Positions 54,921-64,000 of a stretch of DNA of 64,000 nucleotides are shown here, piece by piece; within the stretch, counting starts at the first letter, position 1, and the number at the start of each line of letters is the position of its first letter. Made by a program: the position numbers and the translations under genes. Origin of the DNA: Mesocentrotus franciscanus (lineage: Eukaryota; Echinodermata; Echinoidea; Camarodonta; Strongylocentrotidae); assembly GCA_037976565.1 (NCBI GenBank), contig CP137670.1, forward strand, positions 20,243,395 to 20,307,394. The letters are read 5' to 3'. The notes under the pieces were generated by a model that made no database searches, was not told the origin of the DNA, and worked only from the letters and a program-made list of their open reading frames with translations.

Positions 54921-55490
54921 TCAGCACTCCATTCTCCTCAATATATCTTCTCTTCTTCCTCTTCCTCTTCTTCTTTGCCTTATCTCGTCTTCTTCCTTGT
55001 CTTGTCTTCTTCCTCCTCCTCCTCTTCTTCTCCCCCTCTCTCCCATTCTTCCTAAACTTTTCCCCTCGCCTATCTCTCCATCCTCCTCCTCCTTCACATC
55101 ATCTGCTTGTTCTTTCTCCCCTCTTCTTTCTTTCTCTCACTCCTACTTTCTCCTTTTCTCCACTCATCTATCCCAAGTAGAATGACTTGTTTACACTCGT
55201 GTACACTTTATCTATTGTAACTATGCATGGTTGACTTATCATTTGTAATGATTATTGGTCAATGATGAATGAATAGTTGTAACTATGCAACATCAATCTA
55301 GAATTGTAATTATGCATAATCGATTTATATATATATATATTTGTAATTGTAATCCATTATTGTTTGTATTTGTTCTTATTTATATAATGTAGTGCGACCT
55401 GCCATGATTTCGGGAATGGAACATGGACCTGGTGTTAAATGTATACATGTTTACCTTTTTGTTATGAATAAAGGCATGATTTAACAACTG
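54921..55490 (+). other. Probable 3' UTR of the LINE relic
   Basis: A CT-rich tract (about 54935-55170), then AT-rich DNA with a TA run (about 55326-55342) and an AATAAA near 55468. The position after the LINE frame suggests its 3' UTR, but no tail repeat was seen. Confidence 0.4.
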
Positions 55491-55599
55491 TATAGGATAG
55501 CATTCACCAACTTCTTTTGTTTTGTTTTACCAATCCACCATTCAACATGTCAACTCTCAAGTACGTCCTTTCAACACCTTATATCGCTCGCACAACGCG

Positions 55600-55631
55600 C
55601 GCGAAAGGCCGCCGAAGGCGGCCCTTTCGCG
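55600..55631. other. Compact GC-rich hairpin
   Basis: CGCGAAAGGCCGCC and GGCGGCCCTTTCGCG pair around a GAA loop, with one unpaired base. No attached U-run or gene is evident. Confidence 0.7.
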
Positions 55632-55687
55632 AGTTAAATATAAACAACATAACAAGGTGGAAATGAGACAGAGATCATTGGGGATGC

Positions 55688-55790
55688 TGACAGGAGAGAG
55701 AGAGAGAGAGAGAAAGGGAAATAGAGGGAGAGAGAGAGGAGGAAAAACACACAGAGGGATAGAAGGAGAGAGACAGATGTCAAAAATCAG
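55688..55790. repeat. GA-rich microsatellite
   Basis: GAGAGA runs at about 55693-55740 within purine-rich DNA. Confidence 0.7.
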
Positions 55791-56056
55791 TACAAAATCG
55801 ATACACAAAAAGTCATTTTTAACTCCTGCTTTTAATAATCGTTGGTTTAGAGTTGATATGGTATGAAACACAAGAATAGAACAAGAAGAATTCCAAAATC
55901 TAATCAAAAGCAATTTGTCATTGTTGAAACTCCATTGCATGTATATATATATATTTTTGATTATAGAAGGAAAATATGAAGAACGATTCGAATGGAACAC
56001 AAACAATATCAACTTTCGAGGGCTTGTATTTATTTTTGCACGGGGTCTAAATCATA

Positions 56057-56250
56057 TACAGTCAAACCTGTCTATAGCGACCGCCCAAGGGAAACACAAA
56101 AAGTGGTATTTGTAGACAGGTGGTCTTTGTAGACAGGTTTCTTTTGTACATGTTTCAATGAGAAATCATTTTCAAGGGAAACAAATATTGTGGTCTTTGT
56201 AAACAGGTGGTCTCTGTAGACAGGTGATCACTAAAGCAGGTTTGACTGTA
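56057..56250. mobile_element. MITE, CAGTCAAACCTG ends with TA duplication
   Basis: Left TACAGTCAAACCTG and right CAGGTTTGACTGTA are perfect inverted ends with TA outermost. The interior repeats GTGGTCTTTGTAGACAGGT several times. 194 bases, non-coding. TA duplication fits a Tc1/mariner-type mobiliser. Confidence 0.88.
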
Positions 56251-56540
56251 TTACCAATAATTTGCTTTTAAGGTTTTAAGGTATTTCAAAACAACTTAGT
56301 ATTATCATAATAAATATTCCGCTCTTCATCTACATGGAGAGAAGACGTTGCTTTTCTTTTTTTATCGGAGATGTTGTTATTATAAAATGTACAAATCATA
56401 TCAAAATAAAAAAAAGAACATAATTACTTAGGCATTCTTAAGTCAGAAAGATATTGGGATATGACAATAATCCATACTGCATCATTATTCCCAAGACACA
56501 AATGTATTTACCTATACAATGAGAGTAAAGCATGACCAAC

Positions 56541-57336
56541 ACGGTCGCAAAGAATTTCAAGAAATCATCTGAAGGACTATTTCAATGCCCTATTACATTG
56601 CCTCTAGAAATCATGTTCGTTTTTGTAATGACATGGCCTATAATGATTTTGTCGAGAGTCTTTGCGACCGTGCTATTCGTTATAGCATGTGCCTCCTTTA
56701 TCTCAATTGAAGGCATTATGAAAACAGAGAAAAAGAAGAATTCAAAACAAAAATGCCGTATCATTTATTCTTTCATCATGGAAGCTCCCCTTTCTTACGA
56801 GTATTCAAACCAATATTAGGCCTACTTACTGTATTATCTGATTTAAAACAGTTTAAGATATATGATCAAAACATTTTTTGTTTACATAATTCTCGATATG
56901 CAGTTATACATTCAGGATAAAATGATAAACTTGCAATGAATTCTTAAACAACACAGATTTGTGGTCATATGTTAGCATAACTTATTCCAATCAAATTGTT
57001 GTGAAACGGCCAGTGGTATGAGGTAGTCGTATATTATTGTTAAGATGATATAGGACGTAAAGCAAACATAAGCACAATTTAAACCCACTTTAGCCCGCAA
57101 ACTCATCCGAAATCGTTGCATACTTAAACACAATTAATAAATATAACCAAAACAATAACACGATTGCAAAGAATTTCGAAAGACATGCTCGAGGGAGTTT
57201 TCAGAGCAGCATTGTATTTCCCATATAAATATTTACGCAATACATTAATATTTGCACGTTTAAATCGGTGATGGGTCGGGCTTTTGAAATCGCCTTAAAC
57301 AGATTTCCCCTGAATTTTCAAAAGTCTTTGCGATCG
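56541..57336. mobile_element. Two short GTCGCAAAGA inverted-repeat elements
   Basis: Element 1 (56541-56671) has perfect 13-base ends ACGGTCGCAAAGA and TCTTTGCGACCGT. Element 2 (57171-57336) has CGATTGCAAAGA and TCTTTGCGATCG, with one mismatch. Related half-sites occur at 46671-46845 and 47648. The 500 bases between the two hold nothing recognised. Confidence 0.65.
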
Positions 57337-57363
57337 ATTTTTCGTCTCTATCTTCCCAAAGCA

Positions 57364-58455
57364 TCACGTGATATAATTAGGCTTTTGGTACCCAAAAAGT
57401 TCATAGTCCGTGTGGTAAATGTCCCATAGCGCCCTCAAAGTTTCTTTCGAGAAATTCTCAAAATATTTATCGGTTCTACTGCTGCTCACATTCGTCGGGT
57501 GACTGTTCTCTCTCCCCGGGAAGCTCAGGGAGCGTGTGAAGTTCATGTTCCGCAGGACATACTCGGCCTCGTCATAGGCATTTTCCAGCTTGCCGATAAA
57601 ATCGTATCGGATTTGACAGGGTGAGCAAAGTTTATACATTTCTTTCCAATGTCTGTCGAACTCCAACCTTTCATTTTTGTTTGTAAGGTACGTCACAAAC
57701 TCTGCGAAAGTGACATTCTCGCCCGTCGCCAACGCCATGGAGGACGGATTCTTCCGATATCTTTGAATGATTCTCTTCCCGAACTTGTGAAAAACGGGTG
57801 GGGCCGTGCGGTAAATGGCCAAATCCGCAAACTTGTTTTTGTACGCGGAGACAACGCGCGCAAGCGGATCTCGCACGAACATCACCTTACGATAGTTTCG
57901 CAAACGATATTCTTGATTCGTTTTGCTGATCATACCAAAATGCGTTATTCCATTATGCGCGTGTGCCTCTCTGCTCGTGATGTCATCAGTTACGTCACGT
58001 TTCCCATCTAGCACCATGAGTACGCGCTTCCAGTTACTGCAGCCAACTTTGGGGATGTAACAAAATAACAACTTCTGTTCTTCAATGACATAAATGTGTT
58101 TGTAAGTATCCTTGAAAAGAAAATTCCCGCCGATTTTTAATTTGTGTTCGTGGCAAACATCAGCGATTCGTTGCTTCCGCTTTGCCTGAATGTTCAATAT
58201 CTCATCTTCAAATGATGTAGAATTTCCGGTTGCAGCAAAAGCTGTGGACGTATTCGTATGCCTATGGAGTTCAAGACCTGACGAGGTAGCTTTAATATGT
58301 TTTGTACTATGCACGATGGTATGTGTGGTAGAGCTTGGCTCTGGTACATCGGTGACAGAGATAAGTTCCTCCTTGCCTGAAACCAACACGTTGGGATGTG
58401 ACCCGTTGTCCTTTTCGGGTTTTCCCTGTGGTAGGCCTAGTGATTCTTTGTATTG
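57364..58455 (-). CDS. Carbohydrate sulfotransferase (CHST8-14 / HNK-1ST family), last exon
   Basis: The exon opens at 58455 after a strong acceptor (minus strand TTTGTTTTTTTGTTTCAG), phase 0, and encodes 363 residues to TAA. The PAPS 5'-phosphosulfate site is YIPKVGCSNWKR (exon residues 133-144). The 3'-phosphate site is VRDPLARVVSAYKNKF (194-209). Further family marks are HW...CSPC..YDFIGKLEN and the terminal DYELFGY. This is the Sulfotransfer_2 family, whose members are Golgi type II proteins that sulfate chondroitin, dermatan, GalNAc or HNK-1 glycans. The ELFGY end resembles the chondroitin 4-O enzymes. The first 90 residues are Ser/Thr-rich stem. The cytosolic tail and membrane anchor must be in exon(s) to the right, which I could not locate. 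Several N-glycosylation sequons (NSTS, NVTF, NFTR, NVSS, NFSK) are present. Confidence 0.88.
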   Translation of the reverse strand, partial: QYKESLGLPQGKPEKDNGSHPNVLVSGKEELISVTDVPEPSSTTHTIVHSTKHIKATSSGLELHRHTNTSTAFAATGNSTSFEDEILNIQAKRKQRIADVCHEHKLKIGGNFLFKDTYKHIYVIEEQKLLFCYIPKVGCSNWKRVLMVLDGKRDVTDDITSREAHAHNGITHFGMISKTNQEYRLRNYRKVMFVRDPLARVVSAYKNKFADLAIYRTAPPVFHKFGKRIIQRYRKNPSSMALATGENVTFAEFVTYLTNKNERLEFDRHWKEMYKLCSPCQIRYDFIGKLENAYDEAEYVLRNMNFTRSLSFPGRENSHPTNVSSSRTDKYFENFSKETLRALWDIYHTDYELFGYQKPNYIT

Positions 58456-58494
58456 CTGAAACAAAAAAACAAAATGATGTTATGATTTTATCAC

Positions 58495-58597
58495 AATGTA
58501 TAGTAGTAGTTTTAATAGTAATAGTAGTTATAGTAGTAGTAGTAGTAGTAGTAGTAGTAATAAAAATAATAATGATAGTACTCATAATAACAATAGT
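58495..58597. repeat. TAG/TAA trinucleotide microsatellite in the intron
   Basis: TAGTAG runs at about 58500-58560 then AATAATAAT-type sequence, just upstream of the sulfotransferase exon. Confidence 0.8.
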
Positions 58598-60370
58598 AAC
58601 TAGAAATGCAATCGTGTCAGAACGATATGCGTGCAATGACGCCATGTTTTTACGTGTCAAACGAAAGAGCATCTGTCGGACTAGTTATGCAGAGTATGAA
58701 ATAGCATTTAATGTCATGCTTGACCGATTTTAAAAATCCGGCTTCAAGATGCTCTGCATTTGGCCACTTGGAATGTGCCTGTAAAATTTTAAGAAAAATA
58801 AAGATCGTTCTGGGGGCCAAAAGCGTGAACCCGATTTGCCCCATAGACAATGCGTGTAATGCATGGGCGGAAAACGTACAGGATCTGTATTATGACCGGA
58901 CTTAAATTGTTTTTTTTTCTCTCTCTCTTTATGTCTCTTTATGGGCCGTATTTGGTATCATTGGAAAGAACATTTCATGGTTGTTATTGTAAACCACTCT
59001 CTTTTTTCTATGATAATCCTATCGAAACGTGTAATAAATGTAAAATAGATTTATAGGACAAAATGGCGTCTTAAATGGCCCCCTTGACCAATTTCAAAAA
59101 TCCGGCCACGAGGTGCCCTGCGTATTGCAACTCGGCATGTCACTGCAGATTTTCAAGGAAAAAAAAGGACGTTTGAGGGGCGAAAAGCAGTCTGAAAAAA
59201 TGACGGCATAGCCGATACGTGTTAGATTCGGGCGGAAACTCGGCGGAATTCGTGTAGTGACCTTTGTTTAAATGCGATTTATTCACAATTTTCTGTGTGA
59301 ACATATACTATACTTGGTATCATTCGAAAGGGCATTTTATTGCGGTCAGTTTGACACCATTGTTATCTTCGCGCAATGTATTGCACGCATTAAACGCGCT
59401 ATTACGTAATGCATAGTAAATTCATCATTTTTGGCGATAACTTTGCGCTGACACGTTCGAATTTTACCAAACTTGGCAGACAGTTGTCACGTATATGGAT
59501 ACATATGTCTGCCAAGTTTCATTGATGTAGGTATAAAGATCGCCAATTTAGAGCAAGTTGAAGTTATTTCTCAATTTTCTTGAAAATGGCGAATTTGGAG
59601 GGCATTTTTCGCAAAGTCGGTCAGTGTTAGGGTATATAATTTTGTGTATGGCTGGAAAGGGCATATGTTCAAGTATCTAAATCCAAAAAAGGCTACGGGT
59701 CAGCCAAGCCATGATGGAGATACGGCCACAGAAAAAAGCCAATTCCCAGAACTTAAGAGGGCGCTATTTATGTTTTGCAAAGCCAATGGAGCGTGAAATT
59801 TGGCATGGCTATGTGCAATTATGTGATAAAGATAATGTGAGATTTAATAACAAAACGGAATTTATATGAGAAAGTTATTGCAATTTTTAGATTTGTAGGG
59901 ATCTATTTTTCAAGAATTTGAGAGATTGTTGACGGAGACGGTTTCAGATTTGAATTTTGACTATGAAGATGGCATTTTGAAGGTCAAGTTATACGTCGCA
60001 GATGAAAGAACATCTCTTAGACTATCTAAAGGAATTTGTAAGAAGTTTGTAGGATCTAGGATAGTGGAGATAGGAAGGAATGAAGAAAGGCCTTAAAATG
60101 GACCAGAAACGGACAAAATGGCGCCTGGATGGTTATGCATGAGTGATTTCGAAAATCGAAAAAATAGGTGACCTTGATGAGATATCAGAGATTACGCCTA
60201 CGAAATTTGAAAGGAAAAGGACATGAGAAAAGCACCTAACTAGGAATAACAAGCACTACGTGCAAAACGAATGGGATTTCCGGACGATAAGGAAAACAAG
60301 AATATTAATGGGGCAGAATGTGAACGAAAACAAGGCAATGACGAAGGCCGTCATTGCAATAATATCAATA
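58598..60370 (+). repeat. Long non-coding repeat, partner of 25615-28862
   Basis: Begins ACTAGAAATGCAATCGTG and ends near GACGAAGGCCGTCATTGCAA. It is the uninterrupted version of the repeat reversed at 25615-28862 and preserves the empty TTAA site (58902-58905) of the family A MITE. It contains internally duplicated segments (CGGGTTCACG.., AATCCGGC..). No coding frame is conserved. Confidence 0.82.
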
Positions 60371-60371
60371 A

Positions 60372-60492
60372 TATGATAATAATAACAACAATGATAATAA
60401 CAACAATTAATAACAACAATGATAATAACAACAATGATAATAACAACAATGATAATAACAACAATGATAATAACAACAATGATAATAACAAT
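60372..60492 (+). repeat. 15-base minisatellite
   Basis: GATAATAACAACAAT repeats exactly at a 15-base period from about 60420 to 60490, preceded by looser copies. It grew at the 3' end of the long repeat. Confidence 0.92.
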
Positions 60493-60654
60493 CTTGTTTA
60501 CAAAGGGAAGCCTCATCAGCATTAATACTGTTACTCTTAGGGGCCCTGCAAATAATTTTGTTCCCAGCAGTGTTAGGTATATATTGTCAATACATCTGGG
60601 TAGGCTATAGAGGGACAAACGTGGTTTTCAAAAATCAAACAAACTAAATGTTTA

Positions 60655-60750
60655 AAGGTGTTACTAACCAAGCAAAGATCGAACCTAGGGCCTTTCGTAT
60701 GAGAGTTAACAGCCTTCACAAATATATATCACTACCCCCAAACATTCATC
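60655..60750 (-). mobile_element. tRNA-like SINE fragment, possible
   Basis: Minus strand carries CCTAGGTTCGATCTTTGC, a B-box-like motif, with a weak A box upstream. A second copy of this B-box context is at 62700-62790. No intact cloverleaf. Confidence 0.4.
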
Positions 60751-61202
60751 TTGATCTAATATATGTATATCAACTCATGGGCTTCTATTTGAATTGAAAA
60801 TGTAACTTTGTCTTTTATATGTGTGTATAAACTGAATCTTACAGGCTTGTATCAATCAGATTTTCAGCTGTAGGCTATAGTTCATAAACATTTGAAATGT
60901 TTACAGTTCGCACCTTTACAATCAAGCAATTTAGACTACGTTGCCAAGGATTCGTTGATTCATCAACATTAAATAAGATGAGTTGCATTGCACATTAATT
61001 TGCAAGTTTCGTACTTGAAATTGAGAGAGTCCAAAAATTATATCTCATACATTACCAAATATTATTGAAATGTGCTATGGAATTGCAGACATAAATTGAC
61101 TTTAAAAATTGTTTCAATTGATGTTTTCTCTTAGTCTAACATCTTCACATCAACATGTTCTTCAGGTCCCAAGAACAAGAGTCGTTTGCGGCCGCCGCAC
61201 CC

Positions 61203-61298
61203 GTTCCGTGGAAGAAATTCCCTTTGGACTTGAGAACTAGAACATCAACGGAAATGTTCAAGTCCAAATTGAAATCTTACCTTTTTTCTTTGCAATGA
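61203..61298 (+). pseudogene. LINE C-terminal fragment 1
   Basis: Encodes VPWKKFPLDLRTRTSTEMF then KSKLKSYLFSLQ and a stop. This matches the usual end of jockey/CR1-type LINE proteins (WNxLPxxIR..S...FK..LK..L). Only the tail is present. Confidence 0.7.
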
Positions 61299-61539
61299 TT
61301 GACAACAGAATAGTTATCATGGCATTTATTCGGACTATCATTTCGTATATATTTGTCCTTGTGCGTCTCGGAATAGAAATTGTTGATAGACGGTTCAATA
61401 CAATGCGTATAAAAAAGTATACCCAACTTTGGTAGATTCTAATTATAAATTGATAACCTATTTGACCTCGACTCATATTTCAAGATAAAGGGTCACTAAT
61501 TCCCTGTCTAAGGATACCATATTTATAATTGTGCTGCCA

Positions 61540-61690
61540 CCGTTCCACGGATGACTGAGAATCAGGCTTTTCAAAAAGTATTGACAAAATCTTCTTGTAC
61601 CAAGTTGTTGAGAACTAGAACATCATTAGAAAACTTCAAGTCCAAAATATATTCCTACCTTTTGTTTCTTTGCAATGCTTGTGAAGAGAA
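61540..61690 (+). pseudogene. LINE C-terminal fragment 2
   Basis: A second, more diverged copy with LLRTRTSLENFKSK followed by YSYL. It shares 3' flanking sequence with fragment 1 (CTTGTGCGCCTCGGAATTAAA against CTTGTGCGTCTCGGAATAGAA), so the two arose from related elements or a local duplication about 350 bases apart. Confidence 0.6.
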
Positions 61691-62205
61691 TATGGCACTT
61701 ATTCGGACTTTTACTTCTTGTCTATTTTTCCTTGTGCGCCTCGGAATTAAATTTCTAGATCGATGGTTCAATAGAAATGATTGTTATTCTTCTTATTATT
61801 TTATTATTATATTTAATATTATTATTATGCGACTCTGGACTTGCCAAATTGCTTCAAATTATGGGTATTTCACTGACACTACTTTAGACTTACGTGTACT
61901 GTCTTTATTACACGGTAAAGATCTCACCTCTGATACTGTAGACTTGAGTTGATTGAGTTGCTGATTGGCGATGAAGGTGTTGATGTTTCCTTGAAAATGA
62001 GATTTAGAGAACTGACCAATATGAACATACCGAGGCACTAAGGAGGAAAGGAGATGATATATTATAATATAACATAAAATTGATAATAATAATAGTAAAA
62101 AAAACAATAACAACAATAGTAATAATGATAATAATTATTATAATGTAGTCTAATTAACCAAGGGTAGTCACACATCCGATAGTATTACTACTCTTACTGA
62201 GTGCC

Positions 62206-62499
62206 CAGGGGTGTTTCACAAAGAATAAGATCAACTTTAAGTTGGACTTAACTATGGCAGGCCGTTCATGCCACTGGTTGCTCCCACCATTGATCTCTCA
62301 ATTATGATCTTTAGATAACATTTTTTCCTTCAATAATGAACTATCAAAAAATTTAAATTCTGTAGATTTGTGACCATGATTTATAGGTCCCTTGAGAGAC
62401 CAATGTCAGTAATTGGTGAGAGCAAACAGTGGCAAGAACGGCCTGCCATATTTATGTCCAACTTAAAGTTGATCTTAGTCTTTGTGAAACACTCCCCTG
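62206..62499. mobile_element. MITE copy 2 of the 51678 family
   Basis: Starts CAGGGGTGTTTCACAAAG and ends CTTTGTGAAACACTCCCCTG. The interior aligns along its length with 51678-51980, with moderate divergence. Confidence 0.88.
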
Positions 62500-62699
62500 A
62501 TGTTATTATTATTAGCCCAGCATTACCAGGTACCTATTTAATACACCAGGGCCCCGGATTAAGATTTGATATTAATCGCAACTATGTACAAAATAGATAG
62601 GAGACTGCAAACTTGCGATTGATTGGAAGACTTGCGATTGATTTGGATCGATCGCAACTCTTTATAAGACCGACCCCTGGTTGGAGAGCGACGTGCATT

Positions 62700-62790
62700 G
62701 TGAAAAACAATATTCTTGTCCAAGGATGTTAGCACCGAACAAGGATCGAACCTAGGACCTGTCGTATGCACGAGTCAGTGCTTCCGCACC
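62700..62790 (-). mobile_element. tRNA-like SINE fragment
   Basis: Minus strand GGTCCTAGGTTCGATCC is a good B box, with GAGGTGCGGAAGCACTG upstream where an A box would be. Shares context with 60655-60750. Confidence 0.45.
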
Positions 62791-62798
62791 TCAGTGTA

Positions 62799-62975
62799 AT
62801 AGGCCATTTTCGTAATGTAATCAAATTTAACGCACAAGTCTTTGTTAAAGTGCGTTGTTCCAAATTATTCCATTTTCCTATCAGGAATAATTGTATCACT
62901 GTTAGTCAAATGCCAGTTACGTACATTACGTGTTGAGTGGTAGGACATGCCATAATGTTTGTCCTACCTACCTAC
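62799..62975. mobile_element. MITE half-copy of the ATAGGCCAGTTTCG family
   Basis: Begins ATAGGCCATTTTCGTAATG and matches the left part of the copies at 50287 and 47209, including a TAGGACA/TGTCCTACC inverted pair. The right terminus is absent. Confidence 0.65.
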
Positions 62976-63652
62976 CTATATCGGAAAAGATCATGTACAC
63001 TTTTGGTAAGCCCTCAAAAACTTTTCATCAAATTTCTATTATTCTAGAAGATAGATGCTAACAACATTTCCCCTGGAGTGTTAAACAAATGAGAGGTAGA
63101 AATAATTTAGATACCATCCTGGGATGTATATTCTAACGGCATCGTGCGCTACACATGTTTTAAACCTACGAGGAATGTGAGTATACACTACAGTCTACAC
63201 ATACAAATGTAGTGTATCCCAGCGTCGGGGAGGAGGGGGTGTACAACCGTATTTCTTGCAGATATTTAAGTGGAAACTTGGATAGAGGCCAGATGATCTT
63301 GTACATTGATACAAGGAGAACAACATGAGACAATAATGATTTCCAATTTCCTTTTTGCTACTAAAATTGTACATTGATACAAAGAGATAATATACATTAT
63401 ACAACTCACTCCCAGTTCCTAATCAAATGATTGGTCATGCGCGGTCACGTGTGATTCATTTACTGAGCCTATTGCACGTTTTTTCATGAAAAAGCGTGCA
63501 ATATTTTCCAGTACTATCCAACGATTTTTCAGTGCTGCGCAGTAGTGCGCGTAGAGGTAAGAGCGCGTAATACTGCGTGTATACACATGGGCCTATTCTT
63601 GCGCAGCACTATGCGTAAATGGGTATAGATAGAGGTGCGCTTGCTATATCTA
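62976..63652. other. No gene recognised
   Basis: Anonymous, with a tetranucleotide CCTA run near 62963-62978 and a GTGCG/GCGC-rich stretch near 63530-63610. Confidence 0.4.
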
Positions 63653-64000
63653 TACCAGGGGCGGATCCAGCCGGCGGCAAGGGAGGGGGCCTAAAAAGGG
63701 GCCCACTTCGTGCGAAAATTTGAAAATCGTGCCGGCCGATTTTTTTGCTCAGTGGGGGTAGTGAGCAAAAAAAAATTTGGCACCCGAAAAATTTTTCCTT
63801 CCGGGAGGGTAATTTTTTTTCACACCACCACCCCTTGGGGGCCAGGGTAGTGAGCACAATTTTTTTCTGGTACCCGAAAAATTTTCCCTACGGGAAGGGT
63901 GATTTTTTTCCACCGCCAACCCCTTGGGCGCCAGGAGGGCCCAACTTCTTTTTTTTTCAAAAAAAGGGTGTTTTTACCTGTTTTTTTCTAGGGGCCCCCC
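63653..64000 (+). repeat. GGATCC-family repeat, longest copy, runs off the window
   Basis: Starts CAGGGGCGGATCCAGCCGG like the nested copy at 5688. Inside, an approximately 115-base unit containing TAGTGAGCA, GGCACCCGAAAAATTTT and CCCCTTGGG is repeated twice. It ends near TTTCTAGGGGCCCCCC at the window edge. Confidence 0.7.

Noticed and set aside
57649..58011. A 120-residue plus-strand frame
   Set aside because: Exactly antisense to the sulfotransferase exon, whose motifs fix the real frame.
60271..60618. Asn/Asp and Ile/Val repeat frames
   Set aside because: Both are translations of the 15-base minisatellite in opposite directions.

Overview
The window looks like animal nuclear DNA. It is AT-rich and gene-poor, most coding potential sits in single large exons with intron-style acceptors next to them, and nearly all the rest is transposable-element debris. 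RING/B-box (TRIM-type) paralogues, two glycosaminoglycan sulfotransferases, a mag-like Ty3/gypsy element with a tRNA-Ser primer site, tRNA-derived SINEs and dense short inverted-repeat transposons together suggest a marine deuterostome invertebrate, most likely an echinoderm such as a sea urchin. That assignment is inference, not proof.

Host genes. (1) A TRIM-type gene at 1709-2890 (-). (2) A larger paralogue at 21539-24217 (-) carrying two long tandem peptide arrays, an acidic 16-residue repeat (18 copies) and an FG-containing 15-residue repeat (17 copies). (3) A heparan-sulfate 3-O-sulfotransferase-like gene at 49129-50220 (+). (4) The last exon of a chondroitin/HNK-1-type carbohydrate sulfotransferase at 57364-58455 (-), convergent with (3). 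Two weak exon candidates lie at 10397-10620 (+) and 11376-11564 (-).

Layout. 1-7.8 kb: small TRIM gene plus duplicated flank (block A, 3107-7790). 7.8-21 kb: mostly anonymous DNA with palindromic repeats, a LINE reverse-transcriptase relic, a SINE tail and a 204-bp-arm foldback element. 21.4-24.4 kb: large TRIM gene. 24.46-29.52 kb: a 5-kb insertion relative to the paralogous locus, built largely from a repeat that recurs inverted at 58.6-60.4 kb. 29.5-33.1 kb: block B, the second copy of block A. 33.4-38.6 kb: a near-complete Ty3/gypsy element with identical short LTRs apart from one 12-bp indel and a frameshifted pol. 39-46 kb: MITEs, a TA-flanked element containing an 88-bp minisatellite, and a 1.2-kb direct duplication. 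46-64 kb: the two sulfotransferase genes among MITEs, SINEs and LINE fragments, including a degenerate LINE tail with restriction-like-endonuclease motifs.

How it fits together. The two TRIM loci and blocks A and B are one segmental duplication about 20-26 kb apart. Comparing them gives filled and empty insertion sites, which fix TTAA target duplications for two MITE families. The two sulfotransferases act on related Golgi polysaccharides but belong to different families. The most unusual item is the large TRIM protein: a RING/B-box/coiled-coil E3 scaffold followed by about 590 residues of disordered acidic and FG-type repeats, with decayed FG units beyond its stop codon.
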